From: Agelas oroides
Lineage: Eukaryota; Porifera; Demospongiae; Agelasida; Agelasidae
Direction of reading: 5' to 3'
Assembly: GCA_949130485.1 (NCBI GenBank)
Contig: OX422183.1
Span: 15,373,812-15,437,811 of the forward strand
Length of the DNA stretch: 64,000 bases
The notes under the pieces were generated by a model. It was given only the letters and a program-made list of their open reading frames with translations. It made no database searches and had not been told where the DNA came from. This document shows positions 29,585-40,975 of the stretch, piece after piece; positions within the stretch are counted from its first letter, which is position 1, and each line of letters starts with the position of its first letter. The translations under genes and the position numbers were made by a program.

Positions 29585-30369
29585 TTAAGGTGGCACGGTC
29601 GTCCCTCGGCGGAGGTTAACGAAAACATAAACTTGGGTTACAGTCAGGACCAGGGTTACTCCTAGTTTCAGGGTTAGGGTTTGGTTTAGGGCAATCTTGC
29701 TTTGCCTAATTTTAAAAAGGGTTTTAGTAGCTCATTAATATATTCATGAACCCCAAATTGCCACTCGATGGACGCATCTACACGCTCACTGTAGGTAGCA
29801 TCCCAACCACCAATGTATCTCAAATCAATCTATGCCAGCTTTTGTTCAAAGCTACTCTCAAAGTCAGGCTAGACTCATGTTTGTCACTACTCTTGGAATG
29901 GACAACTTTGACTGCACCAAAATGAATGCACATTTCGAAAAATTCACAGCTTGTCTACGGGAGGGGCTCATTCACGAGTGGAAGCAAGCATTACTAGCCC
30001 CACCTCTCCCCCTTATGTCGCTAAACAACTCACGGCTCTGTTCCACACACAGCCACCGTTCAGCTCCCTTGTCTGTCAGACTGTAGCACAAACGATAAAT
30101 TGCGTATTCTAGTTAAAGCCCAGCCCAGCACTCGAAGCACCTGGCCACGGTCTGTAGTGTGTCCGTTAGTGGACGTGGCGGTTAGTGGAGCGATATAAAT
30201 TGAGCGTGGGCGGCAACGAGCCCCTATCGTTATGTGCGTATAATACGAAATGTGTGCGTGGGCGACATATGATAATTTTCTCTGTTAGCGTAAACTCAGC
30301 CACGTGCAAGGCTATCATTACTGCGCTTCGACTCGCCGCAGCTCCGAATACGTAAGGATGCATGGTGTT

Positions 30370-30544
30370 CAGATGTTTTGAGGTGAAATGTAGAGGAAAG
30401 TGAAGAGTACACATACTAGGGTTGTACGGATGGTGATTGTCCGGTTGTTGTAGCTCAGTGGCAGAGCACTGACTGCACAAACCAAGTGTCCTTCCCGGTG
30501 ACTCCGGCCCTTTCACTTTCCTGTATTTCACCTCGAAACATCTA
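30370..30544 (+). mobile_element. MITE with a tRNA-like core
   Basis: The arms AGATGTTTTGAGGTGAAATG and the inverse of CATTTCACC-type sequence (ending CGAAACATCT) bracket about 175 bp. Inside at 30,445-30,510 is TGTAGCTCAGTGGCAGAGCA, a good pol III box A, followed by a weak box B region (CGGTGACTCC). The related unit at 48,905-49,005 shares the tRNA-like part and the CTTTCACTT-CCT-TATTTTCACC tail. The T arm is too degraded for a real tRNA. Confidence 0.5.
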
Positions 30545-31210
30545 AAATCTCTATTTAGTAGCTGTATTGTTAAGTGTAGTGGGATGCCAAGGTCAATATC
30601 CTGTGGAGTTGCAAATCATCTCTGACTTTCAGAATTGTGTGTATACATGGAAAATGCATTCATATACACATAAGTGCCTTACTATCCCCCTGTTGTCTTT
30701 GGGGTGGTTTACACAAATTATCTAGCATTACGAATGAGTCGATGCATTACTCATTAGTGGAGGAGCTGGAACTATGCACTCTGTCTCAGAATTAATTTTG
30801 TTATACCTTGTCCCTACCTAAGTCAGTACCTAAGTTGGCTCATAAGGCAGCAGCACGAATATACACAGAGATGACTGCCGTATATACTCAAATTTCTGAC
30901 TAATATATACATAATAGATCTAGTATAATAAAAGTAAAGGAAGTTTTGGGAAGAATGCTAGACCAATACATGTATACTGATACTTTAGATAGGGAGATAA
31001 ATATGGTCATGCAGTGGGTTTTTCATTTATTTTATGATTTTATCATATCTTGTAGAAGAAACACACTGCATGCACACTAACAGACAGGCTGACACCAGGA
31101 GGTAGGGTTTTGCTATTGGACCTCTCTCAGAGCAACACGAGACAGACTACACAAGGTACAGATGCCATGTTTCGTATATATCCTCAAATATGCATGCCTG
31201 CTAATGTAGA
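30545..31210. other. Left interior of the Ginger-like element, non-coding
   Basis: AT-rich sequence between the tRNA-like MITE and the satellite. No open frame with family similarity is seen. A promoter for the transposase cannot be recognised. Confidence 0.5.
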
Positions 31211-34200
31211 AGTGCTTTCACTAACCATCCTACTTATCAACCTAGTGCGGTAGTTAGTAGAGGAACCAGCTTTCATGCTAAAACTGCACACCGTGTCTAA
31301 GTATGGATCATAGCATCTTCCTGTCACATTAGTAGTGGTTTCTAATAACCACCACGCTCAACAACCTAGTGCGGTAGTTAGTGGAGGAACCAGCTTTCAT
31401 GCTAAAACTGCACACTTTGTCTCTTTATTGATCCTAGCATCTTCCTGTCACATTGGGAGTGGTTTCTAATAACCACCGCACTCATCAACCTAGTGCGGTA
31501 GTTAGTGGAGGAACCAGCTTTCATGCTAAAACTGCACACCATGTCTAAGTATGGATCATAGCATCTTCCTGTCACATTAGGAGTGGTTTCTAATAACCAC
31601 CGCACTCATCAACCTAGTGCGGTAGTTAGTGGAGGAACCAGCTTTCATGCTAAAACTGCACACCATGTCTAAGTATGGATCATAGCATCTTCCAGTAACC
31701 TTAGGAGTTGTGTTCACTAACCACCACACTCTTCAACCTAGTGTGGTAGTTAGTGAAGGAACCAGCTTTCATGCTAAAACTGCACACCATGTCTAAGTAT
31801 GGATCATAGCATCTTCCAGTAACCTTAGGAGTTGTGTTCACTAACCACCACACTCTTCAACCTAGTGCGGTAGTTAGTGGAGGAACCAGCTTTCATGCTA
31901 AAACTGCACACCATGTCTAAGTATGGATCATAGCATCTTCCAGTAACCTTAGGAGTTGTGTTCACTAACCACCACACTCTTCAACCTAGTGCGGTAGTTA
32001 GTGGAGGAACCAGCTTTCATGCTAAAACTGCACACTTTGTCTCTTTATTGATCCTAGCATCTTCCTGTCACATTGGGAGTGGTTTCTAATAACCACCGCA
32101 CTCATCAACCTAGTGCGGTAGTTAGTGGAGGAACCAGTTTTCATGCTAAAACTGCACACCATGTCTAAGTATGGATCCTAGCATCTTCCTATCACATTAG
32201 GAGTGGTTTCTAATAACCACCGCACTCATCAACCTAGTGCGGTAGTTAGTGGAGGAACCAGCTTTCATGCTAAAACTGCACACCATGTCTAAGTATGGAT
32301 CCTAGCATCTTCCTGTCACATTAGGAGTGGTTTCTAATAACCACCGGACTCATCAACCTAGTGCGGTAGTTAGTGGAGGAACCAGCTTTCATGCTAAAAC
32401 TGCACACCATGTCTAAGTATGGATCATAGCATCTTCCTGTCACATTAGTAGTGGTTTCTAATAACTACCACACTCAACAACCTAGTGTGGTAGTTAGTGG
32501 AGGAACCAGCTTTCAAGCTAAAACTGCACACTTTGTCTCTTTATTGATCCTAGCATCTTCCTGTCACATTGGGAGTGGTTTCTAATAACCACCGCACTCA
32601 TCAACCTAGTGCGGTAGTTAGTGGAGGAACCAGCTTTCATGCTAAAACTGCACACCATGTCTAAGTATGGATCATAGCATCTTCCAGTAACCTTAGGAGT
32701 TGTGTTCACTAACCACCACACTCTTCAACCTAGTGTGGTAGTTAGTGAAGGAACCAGCTTTCATGCTAAAACTGCACACCATGTCTAAGTATGGATCATA
32801 GCATCTTCCAGTAACCTTAGGAGTTGTGTTCACTAACCACCACACTCTTCAACCTAGTGCGGTAGTTAGTGGAGGAACCAGCTTTCATGCTAAAACTGCA
32901 CACCATGTCTAAGTATGGATCCTAGCATCTTCCTGTCACATTAGGAGTGGTTTCTAATAACCACCGCACTCATCAACCTAGTGCGGTAGTTAGTGGAGGA
33001 ACCAGCTTTCATGCTAAAACTGCACACCATGTCTAAGTATGGATCCTAGCATCTTCCTGTCACATTAGGAGTGGTTTCTAATAACCACCGGACTCATCAA
33101 CCTAGTGCGGTAGTTAGTGGAGGAACCAGCTTTCATGCTAAAACTGCACACCATGTCTAAGTATGGATCATAGCATCTTCCTGTCACATTAGTAGTGGTT
33201 TCTAATAACTACCACACTCAACAACCTAGTGTGGTAGTTAGTGGAGGAACCAGCTTTCATGCTAAAACTGCACACTTTGTCTCTTTATTGATCCTAGCAT
33301 CTTCCTGTCACATTGGGAGTGGTTTCTAATAACCACCGCACTCATCAACCTAGTGCGGTAGTTAGTGGAGGAACCAGCTTTCATGCTAAAACTGCACACC
33401 ATGTCTAAGTATGGATCATAGCATCTTCCAGTAACCTTAGGAGTTGTGTTCACTAACCACCACACTCTTCAACCTAGTGTGGTAGTTAGTGAAGGAACCA
33501 GCTTTCATGCTAAAACTGCACACCATGTCTAAGTATGGATCATAGCATCTTCCAGTAACCTTAGGAGTTGTGTTCACTAACCACCACACTCTTCAACCTA
33601 GTGCGGTAGTTAGTGGAGGAACCAGCTTTCATGCTAAAACTGCACACCATGTCTAAGTATGGATCATAGCATCTTCCAGTAACCTTAGGAGTTGTGTTCA
33701 CTAACCACCACACTCTTCAACCTAGTGCGGTAGTTAGTGGAGGAACCAGCTTTCATGCTAAAACTGCACACTTTGTCTCTTTATTGATCCTAGCATCTTC
33801 CTGTCACATTGGGAGTGGTTTCTAATAACCACCGCACTCATCAACCTAGTGCGGTAGTTAGTGGAGGAACCAGCTTTCATGCTAAAACTGCACACCATGT
33901 CTAAGTATGGATCCTAGCATCTTCCTGTCACATTAGGAGTGGTTTCTAATAACCACCGCACTCATCAACCTAGTGCGGTAGTTAGTGGAGGAACCAGCTT
34001 TCATGCTAAAACTGCACACCATGTCTAAGTATGGATCCTAGCATCTTCCTGTCACATTAGGAGTGGTTTCTAATAACCACCGGACTCATCAACCTAGTGC
34101 GGTAGTTAGTGGAGGAACCAGCTTTCATGCTAAAACTGCACACCATGTCTAAGTATGGATCATAGCATCTTCCTGTCACATTAGGAGTGGTTTCTACTAA

Positions 34201-34366
34201 CCACCACACTCTTCAACCTAGTGCGGTAGTTAGTGGAGGAACCAGCTTTCATGCTAAAACTGCACACCATGTCTAAGTATGGATCCTAGCATCTTCCTGT
34301 CACATTGGGAGTGTTACCTAGTAACCACCACACTCTTCAACCTAGTGTGGTAGTTAGTGGAGGAAC
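31211..34366. repeat. 124-bp satellite array, 25 full units
   Basis: CAACCTAGTG starts a unit every 124 bp exactly, from 31,238 to 34,338, giving 25 full units plus partial units at both ends. Three variant types are mixed: CACATTAGGAGTGGTTTC, AACCTTAGGAGTTGTGTTCA and the CTTTGTCTCTTTATTGATCC variant. Identical blocks recur 744 bp (6 units) and 992 bp (8 units) apart, so there are higher-order duplications. Unit junctions form an imperfect hairpin (AACCACCGCACT...AGTGCGGTAGTTAG) that resembles the element terminus GTGGCGGTTAGTGG. The 67-residue open frames in it are repeat translations. Confidence 0.95.
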
Positions 34367-34502
34367 TACCTTTCAATGTACCATGTCTCTCATCTTTGTA
34401 CCATTTTTGATCTGTTACTTCAGTAGGTGTAAATCTGGAGCCAACATTTATGCACAGCTGTTCTGTACAACCACATTCCCTGTTACTTTAAATCAGAACA
34501 AG

Positions 34503-35838
34503 ATGAATTCTAATCCAAGGAAATGGTCAGTGCAAAATAGAGGGCCAATGAGTGAAGAAACTTATCACCTATTGTGTGATTCTTTAAGAGAAGGTGTCTC
34601 AATTTGTGAGGGACAATGTGAGCTTCATTTATGAGAATAGTTGCAAGGACAAGCCGAAGTTTATTTTAGATGACATCACTTCTAAGCTGTACAGATTAGA
34701 AGGAAAGTCTCGTAAGGAAGTGTTGTATGAGAGCAAAGCTAGAGAAGTCATACAAAATATTCATAGACCTCCAGGAAGAGCATGTAGGAAAGGTGTTGGA
34801 AGAGTTCAAATCCCAGTTTTACTGCAAAGGAATGGATGGGATTGTTCGTCAAACCCTAAAGGAGTGCAGTGGAACTTGCAACAGGTTAAGAGCTTTAAAA
34901 ACAGGAAAAGCACCTCCAAATCTGATCCCGACATGCTGTGATGGAGCGAGTCCAGATAGATCTCATTGAAATGTATGGACCAACAAATCCCATAAAGGAA
35001 CATGTCAAACATGATTACCGTTTTATTCTGACTGTTGTGGACACTTTTTCCAAATATTGCTGGCTGTATCCATTGATTGACAAGAAGGCTATCAATGTAG
35101 CAAACATGTTGCAACACATATTTGTGGAATATGGTTGCCCAGATCAATTGCATTCAGATAACGGGAAAGAATTTACTGCGGAAGTTGTTCAACACCTGTG
35201 CCATGCCATGAACATAAAGGTGATTCATGGTTCACCTTACCATCCACAAACCCAAGGTCAAGTGGAAAGTCTCTTTAAAACACCGATTACTGGATTTTAG
35301 ACCCGAGGAACAAGTAAATGTTTGGCCATTTCTATTACCAGAAATCAGACAGAATCTAAACAACACCTGGCATGTAACTTTAAAATGCACACCATTCCAA
35401 GTATTTTTTGGAAGAGATTCTAAACACTTTCAGGATAAATCAGGTCGCTGCCTAACAGTTCTGCCTTCTGACCAGTTCCTGCTTTCAATGGCTGCATGTG
35501 ATAATGCTGCAAACATTGCTGCTGGAAGTAGATGTCAAGTGGCTGATGACATCCCATCTCAGGATCAGCTAGCAGATGAAATGCTGGCTAGCTTGTATCA
35601 CACAGCACAGACAAGACTCAGATATTACCTAACAGTTCGAGAAAATATGGAATCAAAGTTTTATGAAAATTATCTTGCTTATATCAGGAAAACAAAAACA
35701 CGAAAATTTTCAAAAGGTGAGAAGATTTTGTTTCGCTACCCTGAGCAGCATGGTCTTGTACTTCTACCAAACTGTGAAGGTGTTGTGAGTGAGGTGTTAC
35801 CATTTAACTATTACTCCAACCCCAGAAATACTGCGTGA
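34503..35838 (+). pseudogene. Ginger1-like integrase/transposase (frameshifted)
   Basis: Translation starts plausibly at 34,503 (MNSNPRKWSVQNRGP). A zinc-binding H...H...CxxxC region follows in other frames (EEHVGKVLEEFKSQFYC, LKECSGTC). The DDE catalytic core at 34,938-35,300 is intact in sequence: Asp in RVQIDLIEMYGP, Asp in LHSDNGKEFT, Glu in HPQTQGQVES. The C-terminal part reads VWPFLLPEIRQNLNNTWH, TPFQVFFGRD and KFSKGEKILFRYP near the GPY/F-like end. At least four frame changes (near 34,600, 34,760, 34,930 and 35,275) mark it as decayed, though some could be unrecognised introns. The product would cut and join the element's ends in the nucleus. Confidence 0.85.
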
Positions 35839-36170
35839 CAGTATTGTTACACCTGAGCAGAATCTAACTATGCTGCTCTTAAAGCATGTTAGTTATCACT
35901 ATACATGTCTTCAAATTGAAAGTTGTGGTTCAATGTGGTGGCTGGACTCGAGAAGAAATGAACCTGTCAGTTTGTCACCATTATACTTGCATACAATACT
36001 GAAAAAGGAATTCAGTAAGTGTACCACTTCTGCTGCTCTCTTGATACTGGAGAGGCATGATGTGGCACATACCTCACTGCAAATTCAGTTGCATGCTGCA
36101 GGTAATTGCATCTGCCTTTTAAATGTGCTTTAGTATATGTAGCCAGTATTCATATTTCACTCACATACAG

Positions 36171-37563
36171 ATAAAGCAGAATGCAATTCACACCATGAGA
36201 ATGGTAAGACAGTGTTTGTGGTACAACCTACTTTCTACAAGGGTAAATTTTACTTCACATTAATGTAACATGCAGGAAATAAAGATGCTCCTATTGAAAT
36301 AGAACACTCAACCTCCAACAGTGCTATTTCATATTCAAACGAAAAGGGTATGTAGTCATCTCAATATGTCACCTAAATGTTACATGATGCATCTTTCTTT
36401 TTTTTATTAATTGTAGTTCTGATACTTCATCCACCAAACCATGGTGAGTATGATTTGACAACAGATGATGTCAGAAAGGTTACATCTGGAATCTGGCTAA
36501 ATGACAAAGTAAGTGAAATTTTAACTAGCTAAATACATGCACAGAGCAATTTCGTATGCTCACAGTAGGGAATATCAACTTGCAGGTTATCAACTTCTTT
36601 TTACAACTTCTGAATCAAGAAGAATGTGACAGAGTGGCGAAGGTAGACCATTGCTCAAAGTGGCATTACAGTTAACTTAATCACGTTATTTTACACTTCA
36701 AAATATATAGCTTTCACTTGTGAAGAGATCCTTTGCAAAGAAAGTGGTCTGTACCTCATCCTTCTTCTATGAGGCTGTGCAAAGGTGGAAGCGTTGGGGT
36801 AAAGCTTCAGACACATTAGCTGCATACGTCAAGGTCAGTTCATAATTATTGCTTAAAACTTCACAACACTCAAATTCAAATCCTTGTAAGAATTTCAGTA
36901 GGAGTGGTAGGTCTGCATGTCATTGCCTGCTGAGTGCCAGCATGTATCCTGCTTGTCTTCCACAGGATATCACGAGCATTCGAAAGCTACTGATTCCCGT
37001 GAACTTGGGATATCACTGGATATTGTTGGTAGGATATAATTCTTTGATCTTAATATTTTGTATTTTCAAAAAATGCATTTGTAAATGTGTACAGGTGTAT
37101 GACATTGAAAGGAAAACTATATACTCATATGACTCTTATATGGGTGACCGGACTTCTTCAAGAAGTCCATACACCAATGTCATGGCAATGATCGGGTGCG
37201 TATATGTATAGTATGTTAATTGTGAAATGCCATATGATTTGGCTTATATTTTATACTTATAGGGAAGTGCTATGCTTGATCTACAAGGAAGAAGGTTACG
37301 TACAGAATCCTTGCAGTTGGCGAATGCAAGCAAAGCTGGTGTGTATACATGTATATGTATTTGTAAGGCTATGCCTTCAGTCTAAAGCTACACTTCTTAA
37401 ACATTTTTAGAGCCTACCCCAGCAACAGAATAGTGATGACTGTGGAGTGTTTATCCGCAAGGTAATTAGGTAATACTGTTGCAGATCTCAACAACACTTG
37501 CAGTTATGTATTCCTCTACAGTTTGCAGCATGCATAACTCGCGGTGAAAAGATTGCTTTTGAG
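36171..37563 (+). CDS. Ulp1-type cysteine protease exons of the Ginger-like transposase
   Basis: Small exons with 60-110-bp introns: about 36171-36203, 36277-36348, then 36417-36508, 36586-36642, 36711-36833, 36966-37028, 37095-37195, 37263-37338, 37411-37461, 37522-37563. The reading frame holds across GT-AG junctions. The Ulp1/SENP pattern is clear: GIWLNDKVINFFLQLL at the start, catalytic His in LGYHWILL, Asp in SYDSYMGD, Gln in LPQQQNSDDCGVFIRK with the nucleophilic Cys. Ulp1 proteases cut SUMO-like tails; in Ginger transposons the domain sits C-terminal to the integrase and its role is not established. All catalytic residues are present, unlike the broken integrase part. Confidence 0.85.
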
Positions 37564-37629
37564 GTACACACTTTGTATAAGCTTTTCAGGCAGGTATTGC
37601 ATGAATACTAATATTTCACTGTTCTTTAG

Positions 37630-39430
37630 CCAACTCAGGCATATGTCAGACAGTGGTTACTGAAAGAGATAATAATGAGGTATACAGACATGCAGTTAAC
37701 TATGTACAACATACACTACCAGCTCATGTTCCTTCTGTACAGCCCAGTCACTAAGCCTGAAATGGTTCAGGCAGAGAATGGATATGAGAAGCTGAAGGCA
37801 GAGTTGTCCACAAACCTGACAATTACTTTTACCAAAACATTTCAGGTATAGCCACAACCAAATTGATAATAGAGTTAAATTGTTTCACGTGATTGAAAGC
37901 ACAACAGTTATAAGTGTTAACACTTTGCAGCAAAAACTATTTCTGGTTTTTGGCATAGTGCATGCTTGCTGTTAAGACTATGGTTTTAGTCTCAATAGCT
38001 ATCACAAATATAAAAGCATGTTGTTCTCACATGCTACATACATCACTACCCTTACAGTCTTTATAGTGACATGAAGACATAGTAAGAAAGTAGATTGTAA
38101 CATCAAAGCTAAGCCAAAGCATTATAATGTCCTAATACGCCATAGATTAGTAGAATTTCACGGACATAATAATTGTTTCCTTTTTTCACATGCAACCCTG
38201 ATCAGCTCATCTTGTGTTGGAATCCAGACACTTTGAATTGAATATTAACATTAGGCTCATCCTATACAGCTTGTCCCCAGCTTTTGTTGCATCCAGTATG
38301 CAAAAACTGGGGAGGAGCCTAAATATGCGGATAATTTTCAATTTATTACTTCTAATTACCATTTTCATTTAATTAGACTGTACTCTCTGCCTTTTTTGTA
38401 GGATGGAGAAATGCAGGACAGTAATGGTATTACTACTACATTGACTTTTTAGAAAAGTTATCTACAATTAATAATAATTTGATATCCTGATTTGCACCCA
38501 CAGGAGGTGATTGTGACATGGATACATACACTGATACCTCTGAATCAAATGGAAGCAGTGACAATGAGGGAGGGCATTCATTGGAAGGTTATTCACAATC
38601 TAAAACTTCCGTCAACATAATTATGTATTGATTTGCAGACATATTTGTACACTTTATTATCTGTAGATATACCTATGCTAATACCTGAGTTTTCAGAGGA
38701 GGCCAAAAGAGTTCCCAGTGATGAGCAATTGTTCCACTTCACAACTCGAAAAAGATGCTACATTCACACAATGCAGCAGCTAGTCACTTCCAAGTCTTGG
38801 ACCTCCACAAAAGTATGGAACAAGTAATAATGTCTAGTATCACTCACAATTGAATTCATGTTACTGTAGGGATGGTGATATTCCAAGGGCTGTGATACAC
38901 AAAGCCTTAAAGTACGTATACGCTGAGGTATTGAAGTTCATGTCATTGTGTGCATGTGTTCTGTACTAAACTTGACAATCTAATACAGATTCAACTCAGA
39001 ATACTGGCAGCTCAACCGATGAAAAGTCCTTATGGGCCATCATTGAACATCTGCAAAACTCTTAGAGAGATATCCCTGCCAGAAAATCCATGGCCCCTTA
39101 AAAACTCAATCATTGTAAGCTCTATAGCACAGACTCATTACCTTGTATTAGAGTGATCCAGACACTCTCTTCCCATGCAGATAAATGAAGTTTTTCTATA
39201 TCTCTGTGCAATTGCAGAAGATGTCAAATGTGGGCACTCATATCCACATTCCAGAGTTGCTAAGATAGTGCTCTGGCCTGAGGTACATTAGAAATTACAG
39301 CCTGTGTTTCACTTTTTCATACTATGCCTATTCTTTCCTATACTTGCAGGCCATGATCTCAGTAATAGTTGAAGCATACAATATTGACTGGTACATGGGA
39401 AAAGCTATGTATGACGAGAAGACTCTTTGA
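37630..39430 (+). CDS. C-terminal exons of the Ginger-like transposase
   Basis: Exons read by eye: 37630-37679, 37743-37845, 38402-38426, 38504-38587, 38667-38823, 38870-38927, 38989-39114, 39181-39282, 39350-39430, ending in TGA. Joins stay in phase. Content: PTQAYVRQWLLKEIIM, an acidic serine-rich stretch (DCDMDTYTDTSESNGSSDNE), FHFTTRKRCYIHTMQQLVTS, ENPWPLKNSII and a final IVEAYNIDWYMGKAMYDEKT. I do not recognise a domain after the protease. The short-intron style is like that of the protease exons, which supports one gene. Confidence 0.65.
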
Positions 39431-40687
39431 TACGCATGTGCATGCATGCAGGAATACAATCAATTAGCAATCATGACTGTAATGAATAACAAAATACATA
39501 AATTGCCCATTAAATTTGAGGTACTAGTCATGAATGAATAATATATGACACTATCATTCTGATGATTTATAGTAATGATTATGTCCCCACAAACTTAAAC
39601 CAGTCATCTGCTATATCACTGTTTTTCTATACTTATTGTATCACTGTTCGTCATGTGCATATCAATTACATTTCTTGACAACCAGCAAAAGAAATTATAG
39701 TTGTACACAAGTTGCATGCAGAAGGGATTCCCAAGGATTGTGGCCATAATGTATAAGGAAAAGTAGTCACAAGGAAGCTGCACTTTTTGCTTTGTGCAAG
39801 GCTCTTATTTAGCCATGTAATTTCTTGCAACAGATAAAGGCACTTCCAGATGACATACCGGAAAAGATTTTCAGAAGACAAAGATAATGCAGTACTAAGC
39901 CAGTACACAGTGTACATCAACTTCATATATAGGTATAGACAAACTTCACAAATCAACAGAAAAAAGAATACCGAAGCACGGTGCAGCGAACGTTGGCGCA
40001 ACTGGACCGCGCATTGCACGCAGCGCAAACCGGAAATGAGTGGGGCCTTCGGACTAATCGTACGCCCACGCTCAATTTATATCGCTCCACTAACCGCCAC
40101 ATCCACTAACGGACACACTACAACGGTCACCAACTAGACTAGGCATACGGCCGCGAGACCTGGGCCTACTCAACAAATACAGTCTTGGCCACTGTGGCCT
40201 TTCTGCTGCTTCTAGACACAAGCTTGCTTTCACAAGCAGGCATCACGCACTACTCACAGCTACTGACACTACAGCACTCTACTAAACTCCTTCTCTTTTT
40301 TTTTTTATTTTTTTTTTTTTAAGTCGATCTAAGCTTATCTTCAAAGTTCCGAGCACCACATGAAGGGTGCCGCCAGGCCACCTCTTAACTAACTTAATTA
40401 TAAACTGATTATTGGATGGCAATGCCGACAGGAAATGGGGAAAATCCCCAATTTTACAGACCGTGAACGGTTTGAGACTCCCAAAACGGACTGTGCGCTA
40501 AAATTTTAGCAAGACAAAGAAGACTATCAACTTGGATTCCAGGTTTGTTGACCTTGAAAATACAGGGTACCGTGCCACCTTAAAAGCCTGTTAGTTTACT
40601 TAAACAACTATATATGAGATTGTGATACAAAAACATAATGCGAAACTTAGCCATAGACATGCTATGCATTAAAGCCTGTTATTATAC

Positions 40688-40975
40688 CGTATAGCCGGTT
40701 AATTTCACGGGTACAAATTTTCGCGAATCACTCAAAAGATGCCTCAGCACAAATTTTCGCGAATTAAAATTTCGCGGCCACACGCGTGTCGTCATAAATT
40801 TCTATTTAGCGCACATGTACAACTACCGTAACTTGCCAGCAGAGAAGCAAAACGTGCGAATTATACCAACGGAGACTTTTGAAGCAGAAAGCTGCGTTCG
40901 AGGCTACCACACATATAGCGCTGTTTGGGTAGCAACAGTTGGAGAGCAACTACAGTGTGCACAGGAACGTAGAAC
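40688..40975. mobile_element. MITE of the TACCGTATAGC family, copy 2
   Basis: It begins near TTATACCGTATAGCCGG and contains the family's repeated AAATTTTCGCGAAT and AAAATTTCGCGG blocks. It splits the second unit of the duplicated channel 3' region between CCTGTTA and GTTTACTT. The right end is not clearly inverted, so it may be truncated. Confidence 0.55.

Larger units (their letters stand above)
30153..40122 (+). mobile_element. Ginger1-like DNA transposon with internal satellite
   Basis: The termini are inverted for about 60 bp with one mismatch: TGTAGTGTGTCCGTTAGTGG at the left and its inverse at the right, ending CACTACA. ACGGTC at 30,147-30,152 and 40,123-40,128 is a 6-bp target duplication, confirmed by the empty site in TE-D copies 1 and 3. 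It codes a Gypsy-type integrase followed by a Ulp1-type cysteine protease, the combination known from Ginger1 transposons. Those usually make 4-bp CCGT/CCGG duplications; here ACGG (complement CCGT) is contained in the 6-bp repeat. A third of the element is a 124-bp satellite. Confidence 0.85.
29589..40579. mobile_element. TTAA element TE-D, copy 2, split by a 10-kb transposon
   Basis: Copy 2 starts directly after the TTAA that ends copy 1, so one TTAA serves both. Its left part runs 29,589-30,152 and its right part 40,123-40,579, followed by TTAA at 40,580-40,583. Between them lies the Ginger-like element. The left and right parts join exactly at ACGGTC when compared with the uninterrupted copies. 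Confidence 0.85.

Noticed and set aside
29832..30086. 84-residue frame in TE-D as a conserved protein
   Set aside because: It is identical only in the two most similar TE-D copies; copy 1 lacks the ATG, and no family resemblance is seen.
30445..30510. Functional tRNA gene
   Set aside because: Box A is good, but the anticodon and T arms do not pair and the unit lies in a MITE with a SINE-like tail.
31402..33465. Repeated 67-residue open frames on the minus strand
   Set aside because: They are translations of satellite monomers and recur with the 124-bp period; there is no start context or family.
31211..34366. CRISPR-like array
   Set aside because: The repeats are contiguous 124-bp monomers without unique spacers, in eukaryotic DNA. 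It is a satellite.
30153..40122. Polinton/Maverick assignment for the 10-kb element
   Set aside because: Integrase, cysteine protease and a 6-bp duplication suggested it, but no protein-primed polymerase, ATPase or capsid genes are visible. The protease is Ulp1-like and linked to the integrase, which fits Ginger1.
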